Assembly (NCBI RefSeq): GCF_018327705.1
Contig: NZ_BNEM01000001.1
Location: 2,790,001-2,854,000, forward strand
Length of the DNA stretch: 64,000 nt
Reading direction: 5' to 3'
Source: Catellatospora sp. TT07R-123
GTDB taxonomy: Bacteria > Actinomycetota > Actinomycetes > Mycobacteriales > Micromonosporaceae
Shown in pieces: positions 58,960 through 64,000 of this stretch (positions within the stretch are counted from its first letter, which is position 1; every line of letters begins with the position of its first letter). The notes under the pieces were generated by a model. That model made no database searches and was not told the DNA's origin. It saw only the letters and a list, made by a program, of their open reading frames with translations. Made by a program: the position numbers and the translations under genes.

Positions 58960-59529
58960 TCAATCGCCGCCGCCGCCGTCCCCGCCGCCACCGTCCCCGC
59001 CGCCACCGCCGCCGCCACCGCCGTCGGAGTCGCCGCCGGAATCGCCGCTGTCGTCGGAGTCGTAGTCGGCGGGGTCGGAGTCGGAGTCGCCGTGCGAGTG
59101 GTGGCTGCCGCCGTGCGCACGGCGGCGGTGGCGGCGGCGCCGGGCGAACAGCAGACTGAGACCCAGGAGCGCGACGATCGGGCCCGCGATGCCCGCCACC
59201 TGCTCGGCACCGGTCGGCGCGAGGAAGGCGTAACCCTTCATGCCGGGAATGACGTACGCGTCGGCGCCGGTCGGGGCGGTCAGCGACTGCTCGACCCCGG
59301 CTCCGACCAGCCTGCCCTGCTGGCGCTGGCTGCCGTGGGTCCAGGTGGCGTCGCAGTGGCGGTGGATGCCGGCCCAGGGCGGCGCCCCGAACGGCGCCGA
59401 GCAGTCCCGGCCGGTGGCGGCGACCGCGGTGACCGGGTCACCGCCGACCTCGGCCACCAGGGGGAAGGTCGTGTTGACCGCGAGCAGGCAGCCCCAGAGG
59501 AACAGGAGCAGACCGAGGAGTCGTCGCAT
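58960..59529 (-). CDS. Two-pass membrane protein with His/Asp/Gly tail
   Basis: A 189-residue protein: a first membrane segment at the N-terminus (LLGLLLFLWGCLLAVNTTF), an extracytoplasmic loop of about 95 residues with two cysteines (GRDCSAPFGAPP, HRHCDATW), a second segment (IAGPIVALLGLSLLF), a basic stop-transfer (RRRRHRRRAHGG) and a tail of HHSHGDSDSD, then Asp/Ser/Gly and poly-Gly. The tail is disordered and could bind metal ions. Function unknown. Divergent from aceE. Confidence 0.7.
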   Translation of the reverse strand: MRRLLGLLLFLWGCLLAVNTTFPLVAEVGGDPVTAVAATGRDCSAPFGAPPWAGIHRHCDATWTHGSQRQQGRLVGAGVEQSLTAPTGADAYVIPGMKGYAFLAPTGAEQVAGIAGPIVALLGLSLLFARRRRHRRRAHGGSHHSHGDSDSDPADYDSDDSGDSGGDSDGGGGGGGGGDGGGGDGGGGD

Positions 59530-59732
59530 GCGCGGCAGGCTAATCGATCAGCGCCGTTGTGATCGCGCCGCAGTCGCCCATCCGACCCGGAAGTTACTGG
59601 TCAGTATGCGTGTCGCGGATCGCACCGGGCGGCTGTCTGCGTGACGAATGCCCCGGCGAAGGGGCAGGATGGGGCGAACAGACAACTTCTGTTGGCAAGA
59701 CCGACTATCACTACAACTACGAGGGAACGCCT

Positions 59733-62468
59733 GTGGCCACCGAACGCAAGCGCCCGGTGATCAGCGACGGCCTGCCGAGCCAGCTCCCGGATATCGACCC
59801 CGAGGAGACGGCGGAGTGGGTTGAGTCGCTCGACGGAGTGATCGACGAACGCGGCGCCAAACGCGCCCGCTACGTCATGTTGCGGCTGTTGGAGCGTGCC
59901 CGTGAACGCCAGGTCGGCGTTCCGCCACTGACCACCACTGACTACATCAACACCATTCCCAGCGAGCGCGAGCCCTGGTTCCCGGGCGACGAGAACGTCG
60001 AGCGCCGGCTCCGCGCGTACATCCGCTGGAACGCCGCGATGACCGTGCACCGCGCCCAGCGCCCCGGCATCGGCGTCGGCGGCCACATCTCGACCTTCGC
60101 GTCGTCCGCGTCGCTGTACGAGGTCGGTTTCAACCACTTCTTCCGCGGCAAGAACCACCCCGGCGGCGGCGACCACATCTTCTACCAGGGGCACGCCTCC
60201 CCCGGTATGTACGGGCGCGCCTACCTGGAAGGCCGGCTGACCGAGTACCAGCTCGACGGGTTCCGCCAGGAGCTGTCGCACCCGGGCGGCGGGCTGCCGT
60301 CGTACCCGCACCCGCGCCTGATGCCGGACTTCTGGGAGTTCCCCACGGTGTCCATGGGCCTGGGCGGCCTGAACGCGATCTACCAGGCGCGGTTCAACCG
60401 CTACCTGCACCACCGCAACATCAAGGACACGTCCGACCAGCGAGTATGGTCGTTCCTCGGTGACGGCGAGATGGACGAGCCGGAGACCCTGGGCGCGATC
60501 GGCCTGGCCGCGCGCGAGGAGCTGGACAACCTCACCTTCGTCATCAACTGCAACCTGCAGCGGCTCGACGGCCCGGTGCGCGGCAACGGCAAGGTCATGC
60601 AGGAGCTGGAGGCCTTCTTCCGGGGGGCCGGCTGGAACGTCATCAAGGTCGTCTGGGGCCGCGAGTGGGACCCGCTGCTGGCCGCCGACACCGACGGCGC
60701 GCTGGTCAACCTGATGAACACCACGCCCGACGGTGACTACCAGACCTACAAGGCGGAGTCCGGGGCGTACGTGCGCGAGCACTTCTTCGGGCGCGACCCG
60801 CGCACGCGCAAGATGGTCGAGCACATGTCCGACGACGAGATCTGGGGTCTCAAGCGCGGCGGGCACGACTACCGCAAGCTGTACGCGGCGTACAAGGCGG
60901 CGACCGAGCACACCGGCCAGCCGACCGTGATCCTCGCCAAGACCATCAAGGGCTGGACGCTGGGCTCGCACTTCGAGGGCCGCAACGCCACGCACCAGAT
61001 GAAGAAGCTGACGCTGGACGACCTGAAGACGTTCCGCGACCGCCTCTACCTGGACATCCCGGACTCGGTCCTGGAGGCCAACCCGTACGAGCCGCCGTAC
61101 TACAAGCCGGACGCCAAGAGCGACGAGATGGCGTACCTGCTGGAGCGCCGGGCGGCGCTGGGCGGCTCGCTGCCGCAGCGCAACACCAAGTACACGGCGC
61201 TCCAGCTGCCCGAGCACAAGGTGTACGCGGACCTGAAGAAGGGTTCCGGCAAGCAGAAGATCGCCACCACGATGGCGTTCGTCCGCCTGTTCAAGGACCT
61301 GATGAAGGACAAGCAGATCGGCCACCGCTGGGTGCCGATCATCCCGGACGAGGCGCGCACGTTCGGCATGGACTCGCTGTTCCCGACGGCGAAGATCTAC
61401 TCGCCGCACGGCCAGCAGTACACCGCCGTCGACCGCGAGCTGTTCCTGTCGTACAAGGAGTCGACGGCCGGGCAGATCCTGCACGAGGGCATCAACGAGG
61501 CCGGCTCGGTCGCCTCGTTCACCGCGGTGGGCAGCTCGTACAGCACCCACGGCGAGCCGATGATCCCGGTCTACATCTTCTACTCGATGTTCGGCTGGCA
61601 GCGGACCGCCGACGGCCTGTGGGCCGCGGCCGACCAGATGACGCGCGGCTTCCTGCTGGGCGCCACCGCCGGTCGCACCACGCTGAACGGTGAGGGCCTG
61701 CAGCACGAGGACGGCCACTCGCACCTGATCGCGGCGACGAACCCGGCTGCGGTCGCGTACGACCCGGCGTTTGGCTTCGAGATCTCGTACATCGTCGAGG
61801 ACGCCCTGCGCCGCATGTACGGCGAGTCGCCGGAGGACGTCTTCTACTACCTCACGGTGTACAACGAGCCGTACGTGCACCCGGCCGAGCCCGCGGGCAT
61901 CGACGTGCAGGGCCTGCTCAAGGGCCTGTACCGGTACTCGTCCGGCCCGGCGGAGGGCCCGAAGGCGCAGATCATGGCCTCCGGCGTCGGCATGCAGTGG
62001 GCGATCAAGGCCCAGCAGCTGCTCGCCGAGGACTGGGGCGTGTCGGCCGACGTGTGGTCGGCGACGAGCTGGACCGAGCTGCGCCGCGACGCGGTCGAGG
62101 CGGAGCAGTTCAACCTGCTGCACCCGGACCAGCCGGCGAAGGTGCCGTACGTGACCCGGGCGCTGGAAGGCGCCCCGGGCCCGAAGGTGGCCGTCTCCGA
62201 CTGGATGCGGGCCGTCCCGGACCTGATCTCGCGTTGGGTGCCCGGCGACTACACGTCGCTCGGCACGGACGGCTTCGGCATGTCCGACACCCGCTCGGCG
62301 CTGCGCCGCCACTTCAACGTGGACGCGGAGTCGGTCGTGGTGGCCGTGCTGTCGCAGCTGGCCCGCGCCGGTGAGGTGCCGGCGTCGGCGCCCGCCGAGG
62401 CGTTCCGCAAGTACGCGATCGACGACGTGACCGCGGCCCCGGCCGGCGAGACCGGCGGCGACTCCTAA
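59733..62468 (+). CDS. aceE: Pyruvate dehydrogenase E1 component, homodimeric
   Basis: A 911-residue E1 that decarboxylates pyruvate and acetylates the lipoyl group of E2. [40 protein letters not shown] and the TPP motif [15 protein letters not shown]...[12 protein letters not shown] are intact, as is the long C-terminal half with [17 protein letters not shown] 59733 has GAGGGA upstream. In actinobacteria AceE works with the shared E2 (here at 2.4 kb) and Lpd. The ahpE-DUF3052-aceE order is conserved, here with the E1 fusion, MuiA, cellulase and YjbQ genes inserted. Confidence 0.97.
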   Translation: MATERKRPVISDGLPSQLPDIDPEETAEWVESLDGVIDERGAKRARYVMLRLLERARERQVGVPPLTTTDYINTIPSEREPWFPGDENVERRLRAYIRWNAAMTVHRAQRPGIGVGGHISTFASSASLYEVGFNHFFRGKNHPGGGDHIFYQGHASPGMYGRAYLEGRLTEYQLDGFRQELSHPGGGLPSYPHPRLMPDFWEFPTVSMGLGGLNAIYQARFNRYLHHRNIKDTSDQRVWSFLGDGEMDEPETLGAIGLAAREELDNLTFVINCNLQRLDGPVRGNGKVMQELEAFFRGAGWNVIKVVWGREWDPLLAADTDGALVNLMNTTPDGDYQTYKAESGAYVREHFFGRDPRTRKMVEHMSDDEIWGLKRGGHDYRKLYAAYKAATEHTGQPTVILAKTIKGWTLGSHFEGRNATHQMKKLTLDDLKTFRDRLYLDIPDSVLEANPYEPPYYKPDAKSDEMAYLLERRAALGGSLPQRNTKYTALQLPEHKVYADLKKGSGKQKIATTMAFVRLFKDLMKDKQIGHRWVPIIPDEARTFGMDSLFPTAKIYSPHGQQYTAVDRELFLSYKESTAGQILHEGINEAGSVASFTAVGSSYSTHGEPMIPVYIFYSMFGWQRTADGLWAAADQMTRGFLLGATAGRTTLNGEGLQHEDGHSHLIAATNPAAVAYDPAFGFEISYIVEDALRRMYGESPEDVFYYLTVYNEPYVHPAEPAGIDVQGLLKGLYRYSSGPAEGPKAQIMASGVGMQWAIKAQQLLAEDWGVSADVWSATSWTELRRDAVEAEQFNLLHPDQPAKVPYVTRALEGAPGPKVAVSDWMRAVPDLISRWVPGDYTSLGTDGFGMSDTRSALRRHFNVDAESVVVAVLSQLARAGEVPASAPAEAFRKYAIDDVTAAPAGETGGDS

Positions 62469-62482
62469 GCAGTACCGCTCTC

Positions 62483-62530
62483 GGGGTCACACGTCCTGTG
62501 GTGTACGTACACCGCAGGAGGTGTGGCCCC
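62483..62530. terminator. CACACGTCCTG palindrome after aceE
   Basis: GGGGTCACACGTCCTGTGG pairs with CCGCAGGAGGTGTGGCCCC around GTGTACGTACAC; 20 of 23 arm positions match. Closely related to the palindrome after glnE (26821-26858). It separates the convergent aceE and ABC transporter genes. Confidence 0.8.
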
Positions 62531-62558
62531 GAGGCGTATCCACCTGTCGGGCGAGTGG

Positions 62559-64000
62559 TCAGTCGGCCTCGACGAGCGGTGCGACCAGGAACTGGTGGGC
62601 GGCGAGCTCGCGGTAGAGCGGGCTGGTCTCCAGCAGCTCGTGGTGGCGGCCGGTCGCCACGACCCGGCCGTGTTCGAGCACCACGATCTGGTCGGCGTCG
62701 AGCACGGTGGACAGCCGGTGCGCCACGATCAGCAGCGTGCGCCCGCTGGCGACGGTGTCGATCGCGGCGCGCAGCGCGGCCTCGTTGCGCGCGTCGAGGT
62801 TGCTGGTCGGCTCGTCCAGCAGCAGGATCGGCGGCGCGGCCAGCAGCGTACGCGCGATGGCCAGGCGCTGGCGCTCGCCGCCCGACAGCAGCACCCCGCC
62901 CTCGCCGACCTGGGCGTCCAGGCCGAGCGGGGTGCGTTCGACCAGCTCACCGAGGTTGACGGCGTCGAGCACCTGGCGCATCCGCTCGTCGGTGGCGTCG
63001 GGGGTGGCCAGGCGCAGGTTGTCGCGCAGCGTCCCGGCGAGCACCGGCGACTCCTGCTCGACGTAGCCGAGCTGGCCGCGCAGGGTGTCGTGGTCGAGGT
63101 CGCGGATGTCGGTGCCGCCGACGCGGATGCTGCCCGAGCTGGTCTCGTAGAAGCGCTCGACCAGCGACAGCAGGGTCGACTTGCCCGCGCCGGACGGGCC
63201 GACCAGCGCGGTGCGGCTCCCGGCGGGGGCGCGGAAGCTCACCTCGTGCAGGATCTGGGCGGGCGGGGCGCCGTCCTGGGCGGCGTACGCGAACCCGACC
63301 CGGTCGAACTCGACCGCGGGCGCGTCGGCGGGCCCGCGCGGCGCGGGCACCGGCGGCGCCTGCTCGCCCTCCAGCGGGATGACCAGCACCTCTTCCATCC
63401 GCTGGAGCGCCCCGAGCCCGGCCTGGAGCTGCGTGTACGCGTTGAGCGCCTGCCCCAGCGGCATGACCAGGAAGAACACGAACAGCACGAACGCCACCAG
63501 GTCGCCGACGGTGATGGTGCCGCTGGCCACCCGGGCCCCGCCCACGCCCAGGACCAGCAGGAACGATCCCTGGATCGTGGTCACCATGGCGGGCTCGACG
63601 ATCGCCTGCAGCCGCGCGATGCGGATGCCCGCGCGGAACGCCTGCTCGGCGCTGTGGACGACGGTCGCGGTCTCGCGGGCCTCGGCACGGCTGGCCCGGA
63701 TCGTGCGCGCGGCGGTGATCGACCGCTCGACGGCGGCGGTCATGTCGCCGATGCGCTCCTGGGCCTGCCGGGACATGCCGCGCACCTTGCGGGCGAAGAA
63801 GATGCCGCCGGACAGGCCGACGACCAGGCCGACCAGGGTGACGCCGAACAGCACCGGGTCCAGCACGATCATCGCGGTGGCGGCGCCGACGACGGTGATC
63901 GCGCCGGTGACGGTCTCGAACAGGCCGGAGGTGACCACCGCCCGCAGCAGCGTGGTGTCGGCGCCGACGCGGGAGAGCAGGTCGCCGGTGCGGCGGTTGT
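62559..64000 (-). CDS. ABC exporter, fused permease and ATPase (5' end outside window)
   Basis: The last 480 or so residues of a type I ABC exporter half-transporter. The visible part starts in the first membrane half (RRTGDLLSRVGADTTLLRAV), has four to five membrane segments, and ends with a full nucleotide-binding domain: Walker A ALVGPSGAGKSTLLSLVERF, signature LLSGGERQRLAIARTLL, Walker B PILLLDEPTSNLD, and the H-loop VAHRLS. The start lies beyond base 64000. Similar exporters carry drugs, lipids or peptides; the cargo cannot be told from the window. Confidence 0.93.
   Translation of the reverse strand, partial: NRRTGDLLSRVGADTTLLRAVVTSGLFETVTGAITVVGAATAMIVLDPVLFGVTLVGLVVGLSGGIFFARKVRGMSRQAQERIGDMTAAVERSITAARTIRASRAEARETATVVHSAEQAFRAGIRIARLQAIVEPAMVTTIQGSFLLVLGVGGARVASGTITVGDLVAFVLFVFFLVMPLGQALNAYTQLQAGLGALQRMEEVLVIPLEGEQAPPVPAPRGPADAPAVEFDRVGFAYAAQDGAPPAQILHEVSFRAPAGSRTALVGPSGAGKSTLLSLVERFYETSSGSIRVGGTDIRDLDHDTLRGQLGYVEQESPVLAGTLRDNLRLATPDATDERMRQVLDAVNLGELVERTPLGLDAQVGEGGVLLSGGERQRLAIARTLLAAPPILLLDEPTSNLDARNEAALRAAIDTVASGRTLLIVAHRLSTVLDADQIVVLEHGRVVATGRHHELLETSPLYRELAAHQFLVAPLVEAD

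Overview
The window is about 72% G+C, uses many GTG starts, and carries the gene set of a filamentous high-GC actinobacterium. A member of the Micromonosporaceae is the best guess, judging from gene content, GlnR and CebR-type operator sequences and intergenic hairpin repeats; no 16S gene is present to prove it. No rRNA, CRISPR array, integrase or transposase was found. There is one tRNA, a minus-strand tRNA-Val(TAC).

The backbone is a conserved actinobacterial block. From memory, its order parallels Mycobacterium tuberculosis pepB-dlaT-Rv2216-lipB-lipA-Rv2219-Rv2219A-glnA1-glnE and, further on, ahpE-Rv2239c-aceE. Here the block is expanded by inserted accessory genes. 0-16.9 kb: end of leucyl aminopeptidase, lpdA, a two-lipoyl-domain E2, a TIGR01777 epimerase, a polyprenyl diphosphate synthase, a CooC-like ATPase with its small partner, membrane proteins, an MMPL transporter, lipB, an archaeal-type AspRS behind a translational T-box, and lipA. 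17-30 kb: DUF4191, an ArsR-type regulator with an MFS pump, RDD protein, glnA with GlnR boxes, a lone holin-like gene, penicillin acylase, a phosphoesterase, glnE. 30-46 kb: amidotransferase, small membrane proteins, a TetR regulator near a lipid-related pair with twin operators, EEP phosphatase, LD-carboxypeptidase, a YidD paralogue, an M15 peptidase, cimA with a leader-peptide attenuator, a dioxygenase, a tandem tyrosine phosphatase pair, TPR/VOC proteins, and an MpaB-family oxygenase. 46-64 kb: secreted alpha-amylase, FAD monooxygenase/MarR pair, polyprenol-phosphate mannose synthase, tRNA-Val, AhpE, DUF3052, a fused E1 alpha/beta 2-oxoacid dehydrogenase, MuiA-like protein, a GH9 cellulase with a CebR box, YjbQ, aceE, and a 5'-truncated ABC exporter at the window end.

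Several genes work together. aceE (E1), the E2 and lpdA (E3) make a pyruvate/2-oxoglutarate dehydrogenase, and lipB plus lipA build its lipoyl cofactor. glnA makes glutamine synthetase and glnE adenylylates it. Amylase and GH9 cellulase are secreted polysaccharide hydrolases, each under an apparent sugar-responsive operator.

The most unusual non-coding feature is a family of five dispersed, roughly 65-bp palindromes with a nearly invariant 16-bp end (ATAGACGTTGGCCTAT and close variants). Their inner arms vary between copies but stay complementary. Other strong regulatory structures are the T-box, the cimA attenuator with a 10-residue leader peptide rich in Ile/Val/Leu, a 40-bp palindrome before the ArsR gene, twin TetR-type operators and a triple MarR-type operator. 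Several tandem minisatellites (15, 17 and 18 bp) and two further hairpin families are also present.
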